This document shows positions 19,360 to 30,519 of a DNA stretch of 64,000 nucleotides, in pieces. Location of the stretch: NCBI RefSeq assembly GCF_000019725.1, contig NC_010505.1, forward strand, positions 4,201,001 through 4,265,000, given 5' to 3'. The stretch's first letter is position 1, and the number at the start of each line of letters is the position of its first letter. A program made the position numbers and the translations under genes. Under the pieces are notes generated by a model, which was given only the letters and a program-made list of their open reading frames with translations, had not been told where the DNA came from and did not search any database. Origin of the DNA: Methylobacterium radiotolerans JCM 2831 (lineage in GTDB: Bacteria > Pseudomonadota > Alphaproteobacteria > Rhizobiales > Beijerinckiaceae).

Positions 19360-19680
19360 TCAATCGTCGTCGTGCTCACCCGCGCCGTTCAGGCCGTTGA
19401 TCTTGGCCTTGAGCACGTTGGAGGGCTTGAACACCATCACCTGCCGCGGCTCGATCGCGACCTCGACCCCGGTCTTGGGATTCCGACCGACGCGCTTGCC
19501 CTTGCTGCGCACCACGAAGGAGCCGAACGAGGACAGCTTCACCGTCTCGCCGCTCGCGAGGCAGCTGCAGATCTCGGACAGCACGGTCTCGACGAGGGCG
19601 GCCGACTCGGTCCGCGACAGGCCCACCTGATGGTAGACGGCCTCGCTCAAGTCGGCGCGCGTCACCGTCTTGCCTGCCAT
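19360..19680 (-). CDS. ihfA: integration host factor alpha subunit
   Basis: 106 residues. HU/IHF fold with [17 protein letters not shown] at the N-terminus, the [20 protein letters not shown] signature near residues 50-69 and the beta-arm ending [15 protein letters not shown]. With IhfB it bends DNA at promoters and recombination sites. The frame is open far upstream inside fabH, but ATG 19680 gives the standard length. It is downstream of fabH, the usual plsX-fabH-ihfA-merR order. Confidence 0.96.
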   Translation of the reverse strand: MAGKTVTRADLSEAVYHQVGLSRTESAALVETVLSEICSCLASGETVKLSSFGSFVVRSKGKRVGRNPKTGVEVAIEPRQVMVFKPSNVLKAKINGLNGAGEHDDD

Positions 19681-19847
19681 GCCGTGCCCCCTCGCCCGCA
19701 TCCCTCGCCCCATGACGCACGGCGCGGCACCCTTGGCCGCGCCGAACGCTGAAGGCGTATCCCTATGATCCGGCACGCTAATCGGCGCTCCGCCCCCGGT
19801 CAACCGCGCCGGGGCAGCGAATCGTTTCGCGCGCGCCGCCGGAGGCC

Positions 19848-20858
19848 TCACCAGCGGATCAGCGCCGCGCCCCAGCTGAACCCGCCGCCGATCGCCTCGA
19901 TCATCACGAGGTCGCCCGCCCGGATGCGGCCGTCCCGCCGCGCCACGTCGAGGGCCAGGGGGATCGAGGCCGCCGAGGTGTTGCCGTGGCGATCCACCGT
20001 CAGGACGATCTTGTCCCGGGCGACCCCGAGCTTGTCGGCCGAGGCCTCGATGATCCGGCGATTGGCCTGATGCGGCACGAACCAATCGAGTTCCTCCGCG
20101 GTGATGCCCGCCTGCGCGAAGGCCTCGACGATCACGTCGGTGACCTGCCCGACGGCGAAGCGGAACACGTCGCGGCCCTCCATGCGCAGGTGGCCGGTGG
20201 TGCCGGTGGAGCCCGGGCCGCCGTCGACGTAGAGCTTCTCCCGGTGGCGGCCGTCCGACCGCAGGCTCGCGCTGAGGACGCCGCGGTCCCCGGCCCCCTC
20301 CTGCGCCTCCAGCACGACGGCGCCGGCGCCGTCGCCGAACAGCACGCAGGTCGTGCGGTCCTCCCAGTCGACGATCCGCGAGAAGGTCTCGGCGCCGATC
20401 ACGAGGGCCCGCCGGGCGGCCCCCGTGGTCAGGAACTTGTCGGCGGTCGAGACCGCGAAGACGAAGCCGGCGCAGACCGCCTGCAGGTCGAAGGCCGCGC
20501 CCTGATGGATGCCCAGCGCCGCCTGGATCTGGGTCGCGGTCGCCGGGAAGGTGTGATCCGGCGTCGAGGTGGCGCAGATCACGAGGTCGATGTCGTCCGC
20601 GGTCAGCCCGGCATCGTCCAGGGCGGCCCTGGCCGCGCGCGTGCCGAGGACCGAGGTGGTCTCGTCGGGACCCGCGAGGTGGCGCTGGCGGATGCCGGTG
20701 CGCTGGACGATCCACTCGTCGGAGGTGTCCACCCGCTCGGCCAGGTCGGCGTTCGTCACCACCCGCGCGGGCAGACTCGATCCGGTCCCGACCACCACCG
20801 AGCGCAGAGGGGGGACGCGCCGGTGCTGCCCGGGGTCAGTGCGGAGGGTTGCCATCAT
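19848..20858 (-). CDS. fabH: beta-ketoacyl-ACP synthase III
   Basis: 336 residues, thiolase fold. It condenses acetyl-CoA with malonyl-ACP to start fatty acid synthesis. The catalytic triad is C129 (AVCAGF), H263 (PHQANRR) and N293 (HGNTSAAS). ATG 20858 follows a GGGAAGGAC ribosome site at about 20860-20868, which touches the foot of a perfect 21-bp hairpin; an alternative ATG is the next codon. It lies downstream of plsX, with which it is normally cotranscribed; the hairpin may modulate that. Confidence 0.96.
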   Translation of the reverse strand: MMATLRTDPGQHRRVPPLRSVVVGTGSSLPARVVTNADLAERVDTSDEWIVQRTGIRQRHLAGPDETTSVLGTRAARAALDDAGLTADDIDLVICATSTPDHTFPATATQIQAALGIHQGAAFDLQAVCAGFVFAVSTADKFLTTGAARRALVIGAETFSRIVDWEDRTTCVLFGDGAGAVVLEAQEGAGDRGVLSASLRSDGRHREKLYVDGGPGSTGTTGHLRMEGRDVFRFAVGQVTDVIVEAFAQAGITAEELDWFVPHQANRRIIEASADKLGVARDKIVLTVDRHGNTSAASIPLALDVARRDGRIRAGDLVMIEAIGGGFSWGAALIRW

Positions 20859-20867
20859 TGTCCTTCC

Positions 20868-20916
20868 CGGACGACACCAGCTTCACAATCTTCGGTTGTG
20901 AAGCTGGTGTCGTCCG
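20868..20916. other. perfect 21-bp inverted repeat between plsX and fabH
   Basis: Arms 20868-20888 and 20896-20916 are exact reverse complements, separated by a 7-base loop (TCTTCGG on the plus strand). Read on the minus strand, it follows the plsX stop by 38 bases and ends right at the fabH Shine-Dalgarno sequence. No T-run follows in the plsX direction; four T follow on the other strand. It could be an attenuator, an RNase III processing site or a ribosome-access switch. Confidence 0.8.
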
Positions 20917-20954
20917 TTTTCCATCCCGTCCGTCGACGGAGGCCCGGGCCGGCG

Positions 20955-21989
20955 TCAGGCCGGCGCCAGCGCCGCCGTCTGGTCGAGCATCTCGCGGATC
21001 GTGCGGATCATGTCGTGCCGCGCCATGTCGTGCGCCAGATCGATCGCCGCGGCGAAGCCCTGCGCGTTCTCCGAGCCGTGGCTCTTGATCACGATGCCCT
21101 CGAGGCCGAGGAACACCCCGCCATTGGCCCGGCTCGGGTTCATCTTGTCCTTGAGGGCCTTGAAGGCCTGCCGGGCGAACAGCGCCCCGATCTTGGCCGA
21201 CAGCGTCCGGGTCATGGCGGCGCGGAGATACGTGCCGATCTGCTTGGCGGTGCCCTCGGCGGTCTTGAGGGCGATGTTGCCGGTGAATCCCTCGGTCACC
21301 ACCACGTCGACCGTGCCGCGGCCGAGGTCGGTGCCCTCGACGAAGCCGTGATAGGTGAGGCCGGGGCTCTCCATCTCGCGCAGGATCCGGGCGGCCTCCT
21401 TGACCGCCTCGTTGCCCTTCATCTCCTCGGTGCCGACGTTGAGCAGGCCGACGGTGGGGCGGTCGAGGTCGAACACGATGCGCGCCATGGCCGAGCCCAT
21501 CACGGCCATCTCGACGAGGTGCTCGGCATCCGTGCCGATGGTGGCGCCCACGTCGAGCACGACGCTCTCGCCGCGCACGGTCGGCCACAGGCAGGCGATG
21601 GCGGGCCGCTCGATGCCCGACATGGTCTTCAGGCAGATCTTCGACATCGCCATCAGCGCGCCGGTGTTGCCGGCCGACACGCAGGCGTCGGCCTGCCCGT
21701 CGCGGACCGCCTGGATCGCCTGCCACATGGACGACTTGCCCCGGCCCTGGCGCACCGCCTGGCTCGGCTTGTCGTCCATGGCCACGGCCACGCTGGTGTG
21801 GCGGATCTCGACGCAGTCCTTGAGCCGGGGCTCCTTGGCGACCAGGGGCGCGATCACCGCCTCATCGCCGAACATCAGGAAGGTGGTGCCGGGATGGCGC
21901 TCCCGGGCCAGCGCCGCGCCGGGCACGACCGTGGTGGGCCCGTGGTCGCCACCCATGGCGTCGAGCGAGATGCACACGCGTTGGGACAT
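20955..21989 (-). CDS. plsX: phosphate acyltransferase PlsX
   Basis: 344 residues. It converts acyl-ACP to acyl-phosphate, the donor for PlsY in phospholipid synthesis, at the inner face of the membrane. The N-terminus [12 protein letters not shown] is the family signature; further conserved blocks are [10 protein letters not shown] near residue 105, DVGA near 145 and [12 protein letters not shown] near 230. It is part of the DUF177-plsX-fabH block, 145 bases after DUF177. Confidence 0.97.
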   Translation of the reverse strand: MSQRVCISLDAMGGDHGPTTVVPGAALARERHPGTTFLMFGDEAVIAPLVAKEPRLKDCVEIRHTSVAVAMDDKPSQAVRQGRGKSSMWQAIQAVRDGQADACVSAGNTGALMAMSKICLKTMSGIERPAIACLWPTVRGESVVLDVGATIGTDAEHLVEMAVMGSAMARIVFDLDRPTVGLLNVGTEEMKGNEAVKEAARILREMESPGLTYHGFVEGTDLGRGTVDVVVTEGFTGNIALKTAEGTAKQIGTYLRAAMTRTLSAKIGALFARQAFKALKDKMNPSRANGGVFLGLEGIVIKSHGSENAQGFAAAIDLAHDMARHDMIRTIREMLDQTAALAPA

Positions 21990-22134
21990 GTCGGTAGCGG
22001 GTCGCGGGTCTCGGCGGGAAAGGGGTTCGGACGGCGGCGGGACGGGGCCCGCCGGGCGCGGCGGACCATAGCGATACCGGCCCGGCGGGCAAATGAAATC
22101 GGCCGGCGGGCGGTTCCGGCCGGACGCGACGGCC

Positions 22135-22665
22135 TCAGCCGTCGCGGTCGCGGAGCTTGCGCAGGCCGTCCAGGGGCCCCGCCTCGTCGTCCGCCACGAC
22201 CGGCTCGAAGGCGATGCCGGGCTTGCGCGGGTACGGGTCGAGGCCCAGCGCCAGGAACTCGGCGGTGAGCGCGCCGAAATCGATGCGGCCGCCCACCAGG
22301 GGGTCGGGGATGTCGGCGTCCTCGGCGTCGGTGCCGGCGAGCCGGTCCGTGTCGGTGAACACCACCTCGACGGGTTCCCGGACCGGCGCCTCGAAGGGTT
22401 CGAGGCTGACGGTGCAGACCTGGGTCACCAGGGCCTCCACGGTTCCGGTCACGGTGAGGCGGCTGGTCGCCCCCTCGATGGCGAAGCGCCCGACGAGGTC
22501 GCGGATCCCGGGGATCCGGAAATCGGCGGCGAGCGCCGCGCACTCGGCCGGGGTCGCCTCCACGGTGACGGCGCCGCGGCCCTGGGGCAGGCGCTCGACA
22601 TTGACCCAGCGCGCGAGCGGGAAAGCGTCCTGTCTGGCATCGCGGCTGCTGGCATCGCGGCTCAT
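22135..22665 (-). CDS. DUF177/YceD family protein
   Basis: 176 residues. It has the YceD pattern: a central strand-rich part with [21 protein letters not shown] near residues 80-100, an acidic stretch, and a C-terminal [20 protein letters not shown]. In many bacteria the gene precedes rpmF or plsX, and the plant homologue affects 23S rRNA; here rpmF is absent. Its ATG overlaps the stop of the upstream cytochrome bc1 chaperone gene by 4 bases (ATGA). Confidence 0.92.
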   Translation of the reverse strand: MSRDASSRDARQDAFPLARWVNVERLPQGRGAVTVEATPAECAALAADFRIPGIRDLVGRFAIEGATSRLTVTGTVEALVTQVCTVSLEPFEAPVREPVEVVFTDTDRLAGTDAEDADIPDPLVGGRIDFGALTAEFLALGLDPYPRKPGIAFEPVVADDEAGPLDGLRKLRDRDG

Positions 22666-23231
22666 GCGCGTCCTCCGTGGTCAGGGCCGGCCGGTGCCGG
22701 CGCGAAGCCCGCGGGCTCCGGGAAGGGCGGCCCGGCCCCGAGGAGGCCGTCGAGATCGGCCCCGGCCAGCGCCGCGTCGGCCGCCCGCACGTAGGCGGTG
22801 AGGCCGCGCCCGTCACCCTCGCCGCCGAGCACGTTGCGGACGAGGGCCGCCTCCAGGGCCGCGGCGTCGCCGGCCTCCAGGGCGGCGTCGTAGCCCTCGG
22901 CCCGGCCGTAGAAGGCGGCGCCGAGCTTCTTCATCCGCTTGGACACGCCCATGTCGCCGACGCCCAGCTCGCGCAGCGACGCGTCGAGCTGGGTGAAGAC
23001 GGAGTTCACCAGATCCTGCGCCACCTCGGCGGCCGGGGGCGGCAGCCGGTTCAGCCGGCGCAGGACCAGGATGGCGTGCAGGCACAGGGACTCGAACCGG
23101 CCCTCCACGGTGTCGGGCACGCCGAGATCCGTGTAGAGGCCCGGCCGGCGCGCGGCCTGGCTCAGGGCGACGTGCAGCCCCTCGACGGCGCGGCGGCGCG
23201 CGCCCGCGCGGCGGAACAACCCGGCGATCAT
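22662..23231 (-). CDS. ubiquinol-cytochrome c chaperone (CBP3-like)
   Basis: 189 residues. It matches the Cbp3/ubiquinol-cytochrome c chaperone family: YTDLGVPDTVEGRFESLCLHAILVLRRL near residues 32-60 and SLRELGVGDMGVSKRMKKLGAAFYGR near 85-110. In mitochondria Cbp3 assists cytochrome b assembly; the alphaproteobacterial homologue sits just upstream of DUF177. ATG 23231 was chosen; a start 10 codons earlier is possible. Divergent from the BamE-like lipoprotein gene, 155 bases apart. Confidence 0.9.
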   Translation of the reverse strand: MIAGLFRRAGARRRAVEGLHVALSQAARRPGLYTDLGVPDTVEGRFESLCLHAILVLRRLNRLPPPAAEVAQDLVNSVFTQLDASLRELGVGDMGVSKRMKKLGAAFYGRAEGYDAALEAGDAAALEAALVRNVLGGEGDGRGLTAYVRAADAALAGADLDGLLGAGPPFPEPAGFAPAPAGPDHGGRA

Positions 23232-23386
23232 CGGTGCGGAACCCCGGCCCTCTGTGGCCAAGCTTGCCTTGTCAAAGCCATAACCCCGCGGTACGGCAAC
23301 CCACGCCCAGGGCGCAAGCGCCGTCGGAGCCCCGTGCCGGCGGCGACGGTCGCGCCCCGTCCGTCAACACGCTCTCTGGGGGCCCG

Positions 23387-23884
23387 ATGCGGCGCCGTTT
23401 CGTCCAGTCCTTCGCGCGCCTCGCCCTGCTCGGCCTCGCGGCAGGCGGCCTGTCCGGCTGCATCGGCGAGGAGCTGCGCCACGGCTACCAGGTCGATCAG
23501 GCGGCGCTCGCCACGATCAAGCCCGGCATGGGCCCGGAGCAGGTGCTGCAGATCCTCGGCACGCCCTCGACCGTGTCGACGGTCGGCAACAAGTCCTGGT
23601 ACTACATCTCGCAGAACACCCGCCGGACGATCATGTTCCTGGGCGAGCAGGTCGAGGACCAGAAGGTCACGGCCGTGTACTTCACCCCCGCCTTCAAGGT
23701 CGAGCGCGTGGCGCTCTACGGCCTGCAGGACGGCCGGATCTTCGACTTCATCGAGCGCACGACGCCGACGAGCGGCGCCGACCGCGCCTTCCTCAGCCAG
23801 CTGTTCCGCGGCCTGACCCGCTACGAGCCGTTCGGCAGCGGCAGCGGCACCAGCATCGTGCCGGGCGCCAATCGCGGCATGTGA
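23387..23884 (+). CDS. bamE: BamE/SmpA-like outer-membrane lipoprotein
   Basis: 165 residues. Lipoprotein signal: basic MRRRF, hydrophobic core and lipobox LSGC with the modified cysteine at residue 25. The OmlA/BamE fold follows, with IKPGMGPEQVLQILGTPSTVS near 44-64 and SWYYISQ. BamE is part of the beta-barrel assembly machine in the outer membrane. ATG 23387 was chosen to place the signal peptide; upstream in-frame sequence is not protein-like. Its 3' end overlaps the convergent HAD gene by 64 bases. Confidence 0.9.
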   Translation: MRRRFVQSFARLALLGLAAGGLSGCIGEELRHGYQVDQAALATIKPGMGPEQVLQILGTPSTVSTVGNKSWYYISQNTRRTIMFLGEQVEDQKVTAVYFTPAFKVERVALYGLQDGRIFDFIERTTPTSGADRAFLSQLFRGLTRYEPFGSGSGTSIVPGANRGM

Positions 23885-24552
23885 CCGGCCCCGCCCGCCG
23901 CGAGGCGGGCGATCTCTCCCGGCTCCGAGAACAGGTGCTCGGGGCCGAGGGACGCGAGGGCCCGCGGGTCGGTGTAGCCCCAGGCCACGGCCCCGAACGG
24001 GCAGCCGAGGGCGCGCGCCGCCTCGAGGTCGCGGATCTCGTCGCCGATGCAGAGGGCCCGGTGCGGCGGCACGCCGGTCCGCGCGAGCAGCGCCCGCAGC
24101 CGGCGCGCCTTCCCGAAGATCGACGCCCCGCAGGCGTAGGTGCCGATGCGGGCGGCACTGTCCGGCCCGAGCACCCGCCGCACCGTGTCGGCGCGATTCG
24201 ACGACAGGATCGCCAGCGGCACGCCCGCCTCCGCGACCGCGTCCAGCATCGCCGGGACGCCGGGAAACAGGGCGATCTGCGCGGCGTCGCGCGCGGCCAG
24301 CGCGTGCATGTGGCGGGCGATGAGCGGCAGCTTCCAGCGCGGGATGCCGAGATGGGCGACGATCGCCCGGGCGCCCTGGAGCCGGAGCTCCTCCACCTCG
24401 TGGGCCTCGACCCGCCGGAACCGGTAGCGGTCGGCGACGCCGTTCAGCACCGAGCAGAACCACGCGAAGCTGTCGGCCAGCGTGCCGTCGAAGTCGAGGA
24501 CGACGAGACCCGGCCCGGGCGCGGCCGGCATCCGGGCCGGCATCCGGGTCAT
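23821..24552 (-). CDS. HAD-superfamily phosphatase, phosphoglycolate phosphatase-like
   Basis: 243 residues. HAD motif I is VVLDFDGTLADSF near residues 17-29, motif II LAILSSN near 114-120, and motif IV IGDEIRDLEAAR near 166-177. A helical cap lies between motifs I and II. The Gph-like type suggests a small phosphorylated substrate such as phosphoglycolate; unproven. Its last 64 bases overlap bamE on the opposite strand, so the two transcripts are antisense at their ends. It is 1 base downstream of the sensor kinase gene on the same strand. Confidence 0.88.
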   Translation of the reverse strand: MTRMPARMPAAPGPGLVVLDFDGTLADSFAWFCSVLNGVADRYRFRRVEAHEVEELRLQGARAIVAHLGIPRWKLPLIARHMHALAARDAAQIALFPGVPAMLDAVAEAGVPLAILSSNRADTVRRVLGPDSAARIGTYACGASIFGKARRLRALLARTGVPPHRALCIGDEIRDLEAARALGCPFGAVAWGYTDPRALASLGPEHLFSEPGEIARLAAGGAGHMPRLAPGTMLVPLPLPNGS

Positions 24553-24553
24553 G

Positions 24554-26467
24554 TCAGGTCCGCAGGTTCTCGAGCGGGACGCTGAGCCGCATCAGGAGAC
24601 CGCCCGGCGCCCAGTCGTGCTCCAGCACCCCGTCGAGCTGGCCGGCGACGCTGCGCTCCGCCAGCACCGTGCCGAACCCCTTCCGGGACGGCGCGCCGAC
24701 GACCTGCGGGCCGCCCTCCTCGCGCCAGGTCAGCGTGTAGCGGCCCGCCTCGCGGATCCCGCTGAGCGAGACGGCGCCCTCCCGGGTCGAGAGACCGCCG
24801 TACTTGACCGCGTTGGTGGCCTGCTCGTGCATGATCAGCGCGAGGGCCGTGGCGGTGCGCTCGCCGATCTCGGCATCGTCCCCGGAGATCACCACGCGCG
24901 CCCGCCCGCTCTCCTCGTAGGCGGCCATGATCAGGCGCATCAGCCCGAGTACCGTCTGGCCGGCGACCGGCGGGGCGCTGTCGGGGGAATGCGGGCGCAC
25001 GTACTCGTGGGCCCGGGCCAGGGCGCCGAGCCGCTCGCGGAACGCGGCCACGAACGGCTTGGCCGCGGGGTCGGTCCGGGCGGTCAGGGTGGCGAGGCCG
25101 CCGACCACCGCGAAGATGTTCTTGATCCGGTGCGACAGCTCGCGGATCAGCAGGTCGCGGGCCTCCTCGGCGCGCTTGGCCTCGCGCAGGTCGCGGGTGA
25201 CGGTGGCGTAGCCGATCTCCGCCCCGGTCGGGTCGCGCACCGGGAAGATGTTGTAGAGCACCGCCAGCGGCTCGCCGGTGACGAAGTGCCGGAAGGCGAG
25301 CTCGCCCTCCCAGAACCCGTCCCGGCGCACCGCCGGCATGACGGTCTCGGCCAGGATCCGGCGGCTGTCGTCGGTGAAGAAGTCGGGCACCGTCTTGGCG
25401 CGGGCGGCCGCGAGGTCGGGCAGACCGACCAGAGCCAGGGCCGCCTCGTTGAGGTGGGTGATCGCGCCCTCAAGGGTGCAGAGCCCGATGAAGTCCTTGG
25501 AGGTCTCGACGATCGCCGCGAGCTTGCGGGCCTCGGCCTCGGCGCGCTTCAGGTCGTCGATGTCGGTGCAGGTCCCGAACCAGCGCTCGATCCGCCCCTC
25601 GGCGTCCCGGATCGGCATGGCGCGCCCCAGGGTCCAGCGGTAGTCGCCGCTGTTGTGGCGCAGGCGGTACTCGATCTCGTAGGGCTCGCCAGTGGCCAGC
25701 GAGTGGCGCCAGCGCGCCCAGGCCCGGTCCTGGTCCTCGGGATGGAACATCCCGTTCCAGGCCTCGCCGTCGGTGGAGCCGTGGGGGACGCCGGTGAACT
25801 CGTACCAGCGGTCGTTGTAGTAGTCGTGGAACCCGTCCGGCCGCGTGGTCCAAACCATCTGGGGCATCGCCGAGGTCATCACGCGGAAGCGGCGCTCGCT
25901 GGCGGCGATCTCCGCCTCGCGGGCGGCGACCTGCGCCAGCGTCCGGCGGTGCTCCAGCAGGCTGGAGATCTGGCGCGCCAGTGCCAGCAGGGTCGCGGTC
26001 TGCTCCGAATCGAGGCCGCCCGGCCGCGGGGCCCGGTCCAGCACGCACAGCGCGCCGAGGGGGATGCCGTGGCCGCCGCGGATCACCGCGCCCGCGTAGA
26101 AGCGGTAGGCCGGCGCCCCGGTGACGAGGGGGTTCTCGGTGGTCCGCGGGTCGGCGGTCAGGTCCGGGATGATGAGAAGGTCACCGGCCTCGATCGTGTG
26201 GGCGCAGACCGAGCAGTTGATCGGCAGCTCGCGCTTGCCGAGGCCCAACTCCGACTTGAACCATTGGCGCTCGGCGTCGACGAGGCTGACGAGCGCGACC
26301 GGGGCCCGGCAGACATAGGCGGCGACCCGCACGAGGTCGTCGTAGAGCGGCTCCGGCTCGGAATCGAGGATCGCGAGGTCGCGCAACTCCGCGATCCGGG
26401 CCGCGGCGCTCCAGCGCCCGTCGGTCGGTCCGGCTTCCGCGAGCGCGTGAGGTGCAGGCACATCCAT
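24554..26467 (-). CDS. GAF-PAS-PAS HWE-family sensor histidine kinase
   Basis: 637 residues, apparently soluble. Domains: GAF (about 25-170, with ERQWFKSELGLGKRELPINC and CAHTIEAGDLLIIPDL), PAS 1 (about 195-310, MVWTTRPDGFHDYYNDRWYEFTG), PAS 2 (about 320-435) and an HWE-type kinase core (from about 440) with the phospho-acceptor in ELSHRIKNIFAVVGGL near H445. The GAF type is common in light or redox sensing, but no chromophore cysteine can be assigned. No response regulator is adjacent, so it is an orphan kinase that may feed the PhyR/EcfG network. ATG 26467 was chosen at the start of the conserved region. Confidence 0.9.
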   Translation of the reverse strand: MDVPAPHALAEAGPTDGRWSAAARIAELRDLAILDSEPEPLYDDLVRVAAYVCRAPVALVSLVDAERQWFKSELGLGKRELPINCSVCAHTIEAGDLLIIPDLTADPRTTENPLVTGAPAYRFYAGAVIRGGHGIPLGALCVLDRAPRPGGLDSEQTATLLALARQISSLLEHRRTLAQVAAREAEIAASERRFRVMTSAMPQMVWTTRPDGFHDYYNDRWYEFTGVPHGSTDGEAWNGMFHPEDQDRAWARWRHSLATGEPYEIEYRLRHNSGDYRWTLGRAMPIRDAEGRIERWFGTCTDIDDLKRAEAEARKLAAIVETSKDFIGLCTLEGAITHLNEAALALVGLPDLAAARAKTVPDFFTDDSRRILAETVMPAVRRDGFWEGELAFRHFVTGEPLAVLYNIFPVRDPTGAEIGYATVTRDLREAKRAEEARDLLIRELSHRIKNIFAVVGGLATLTARTDPAAKPFVAAFRERLGALARAHEYVRPHSPDSAPPVAGQTVLGLMRLIMAAYEESGRARVVISGDDAEIGERTATALALIMHEQATNAVKYGGLSTREGAVSLSGIREAGRYTLTWREEGGPQVVGAPSRKGFGTVLAERSVAGQLDGVLEHDWAPGGLLMRLSVPLENLRT

Positions 26468-26523
26468 GGTCCTGCCATCACATAGGTGCGCGACGGCCCG
26501 CTGCCAAGGAACCGCCGCGCTTT

Positions 26524-26576
26524 CCTGCCGCACCCCTGCCGCACCCCTGCCGCACCCGCGCGGATGCGGCAGGGGT
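26524..26576. repeat. three 11-bp tandem repeats forming a 12-bp hairpin
   Basis: CCTGCCGCACC occurs three times without mismatch at 26524-26534, 26535-26545 and 26546-26556. The last copies supply the arm ACCCCTGCCGCA (26543-26554), which pairs perfectly with TGCGGCAGGGGT (26565-26576). It lies between the OYE-family stop and the sensor kinase start on the minus strand, so it may end the former transcript; the copies allow alternative pairings. Confidence 0.7.
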
Positions 26577-26603
26577 CCCGAAGACGGCGCGTCAGGCGGC
26601 GCG

Positions 26604-27695
26604 TCAGGCGGCGCGGGACTCGGCCAGCGTCGGATAGTCGACGTAGCCCTCGGGCCCCTGGCTGTACCACGTCGCGGCGTCGTCCTTGTTGAGCGGCGCG
26701 CCCTCGGCGATGCGCTCGACGAGGTCCGGATTGGCGATGAAGGTCCGGCCGAACGCGATGGCGTCGGCCTCGCCGGCATCCAGGGCCTTCTGGCCGCTGA
26801 TCCCGTCATAGTCGGCGTTCAGGATCATCGGGTTGCGGAACACGCGCCGCATCGCCGGGGCGATCGGCGGGTGGTCGGCCTTGCCGAAGGTGCCGTTCGG
26901 TCCCGGCTCGCGCATCTCCAGGAAGGCGATCCCGGCATCGGCGAGCGCCTGGGCGGCGGCGACGAACAGCGGCTCCGGGTTCGAGTCGTTGCAGCCCTGG
27001 ATCGCGCCGTTCGGCGAGAGGCGCACGCCCGTGCGCTCCGGCCCGGCGACCTTCGCCACCGCCTCGGTGACCTCGCGCAGGAGTCGCACGCGGTTCTCGA
27101 TGGAGCCGCCGTACTGGTCGGTGCGGTGGTTGGTGCCGTCGCGGAGGAACTCGTCGATCAGGTAGCCGTTCGCGGCGTGGATCTGCACCCCATCGAACCC
27201 GGCCGCCAGGGCGTTGGCGGTGGCCCGCTCGTAATCGGCGAGCAGGCGCGGGATCTCGGACACCTCCAGGGCGCGGGCCTCGCTGTAGGGCTTCTTGCCG
27301 GAATAGGTGTGGGCCTGGTCGGGGGCCGTCGTGGGCGAGGACGAGACCGGCTTGGCGCCGCCGAGGAAGTCCGAATGGACCATCCGCCCCATGTGCCAGA
27401 TCTGGCAGACGATCTTGCCGCCCCGGTCGTGAACGGCCTTCACGATCGGCCGCCACGCGTCGACCTGGGCGTCGGACCAGATGCCCGGCGCGTAGGGCCA
27501 GCCGAGGCCCTCCTGGCTGATGCCGGTGGCCTCGGTGAGGATCAGGCCGGCACCGGCGCGCTGCGCGTAGTACTCGGCCATGATCGGGGTCGGAACGTGC
27601 TCGCGGGTGCCGCGGCCGCGGGTCAGCGGAGCCATGAAGATCCGGTTCTTCGCCTCGATGGCGCCGATGCGGATCGGGTCGAGCAGGGACGGCAT
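26604..27695 (-). CDS. Old Yellow Enzyme family alkene reductase
   Basis: 363 residues, FMN-binding TIM barrel. Conserved features: NRIFMAPLTRGRG near residues 17-29, QIWHMGRMVHSDFLGG near 98-113, HAANGYLIDEFLRDGTNHRTD near 172-192 and DAIAFGRTFIANPDL near 313. It reduces activated C=C bonds using NAD(P)H (NemA/xenobiotic reductase type), perhaps detoxifying electrophiles. The C-terminus ends ESRAA, just before small repeats of GCGCGTCAGGCG. Monocistronic, with hairpins on both sides. Confidence 0.93.
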   Translation of the reverse strand: MPSLLDPIRIGAIEAKNRIFMAPLTRGRGTREHVPTPIMAEYYAQRAGAGLILTEATGISQEGLGWPYAPGIWSDAQVDAWRPIVKAVHDRGGKIVCQIWHMGRMVHSDFLGGAKPVSSSPTTAPDQAHTYSGKKPYSEARALEVSEIPRLLADYERATANALAAGFDGVQIHAANGYLIDEFLRDGTNHRTDQYGGSIENRVRLLREVTEAVAKVAGPERTGVRLSPNGAIQGCNDSNPEPLFVAAAQALADAGIAFLEMREPGPNGTFGKADHPPIAPAMRRVFRNPMILNADYDGISGQKALDAGEADAIAFGRTFIANPDLVERIAEGAPLNKDDAATWYSQGPEGYVDYPTLAESRAA

Positions 27696-27834
27696 GGGTT
27701 ACCTCGTGCTGGCGCGGCGGGGGCCGCGTCCGGGTTTAATCCGGCGCCGAGGTGGCGCTGCGGCGCCGCGATGCCAAGGTGTTGCGCCGCAGGACTGACC
27801 GTCGCGTGCGGGTACGCACACGGCGAGACGGGAA

Positions 27835-27862
27835 GGGCCGGGCTCTGCGAAGAGCCCGGCCC
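27835..27862 (-). terminator. hairpin terminator of hppA
   Basis: GGGCCGGGCTCT (27835-27846) and AGAGCCCGGCCC (27851-27862) form a perfect 12-bp stem closed by a 4-base loop. It lies 28 bases after the H+-pyrophosphatase stop; on the minus strand it is followed by TTCCC, a weak T-run. A terminator is the most likely role. Confidence 0.7.
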
Positions 27863-27889
27863 CGTCGACGCGCCCCAGCCCCGCGGAAC

Positions 27890-30034
<2,145 letters not shown>

Positions 30035-30519
30035 TCGACCGTCCTTGTTATTATCGTGCCTGGCGTGGGCTTGTGATTGTCGAGCTTGGCCGCCGGACGA
30101 CGGCCATGGGACGCGGTGCTCGGATCCGGGGCTTTCCTTCCCAGAACAATGCCTTGATTGCCAAACTTCGCCGGTGAGCGCAAACGCCGCGTGGGCGGAC
30201 GGCGCCGGGATCGAGTCCCGTGGCGCGGCGCGCCGACGCGTCCCGGACTCGAAAAACTGCATTATGATGCAAATGCCGTTCCCGGCCGGCCGCCGCCGGC
30301 CCGCTCTCGCGGGCACCGCGCGACCGGTCAGAGCCGCTCCCGATCGATCCGGGACGGCGGCGATGCCCGGGCCCGTGCCGAACGAGGCGCGGGTGCCGGG
30401 ACCGGGTTCGCTGTCCTTTCCGGCCGTTGCAGCAGGATCGGGAACGGTCCCCGCGGCCGTTAACCCTGCCTTAACCAACCGATATTCTATTTTTGGTTGT
30501 ATTCTGACGGGGGTTCGCC
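30035..30519. other. 485-base intergenic region between hppA and a small hypothetical gene
   Basis: The divergent promoters of hppA (minus) and the 30520 gene (plus) must lie here. The hppA-proximal part is high-GC with no gene I can support. The last 70 bases turn AT-rich and hold a CtrA-type box and a short AACCAA / TTGGTT inverted repeat. Confidence 0.6.
30460..30474 (+). promoter_or_regulatory. CtrA-type binding box (TTAA-N7-TTAA)
   Basis: TTAACCCTGCCTTAA is an exact match to the TTAA-N7-TTAA consensus of the alphaproteobacterial cell-cycle regulator CtrA. It is 46 bases upstream of the small gene at 30520 and about 425 bases from hppA. TTAA is rare in such GC-rich DNA, which raises its weight. 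No experimental evidence. Confidence 0.6.

Noticed and set aside
19681..20715. Extended N-terminus of IhfA
   Set aside because: Overlaps fabH in another frame and lacks HU/IHF similarity; ATG 19680 gives the standard length.
24482..26485. 667-residue plus-strand frame opposite the sensor kinase
   Set aside because: Mirror frame without domains; the GAF-PAS-PAS kinase accounts for the region.
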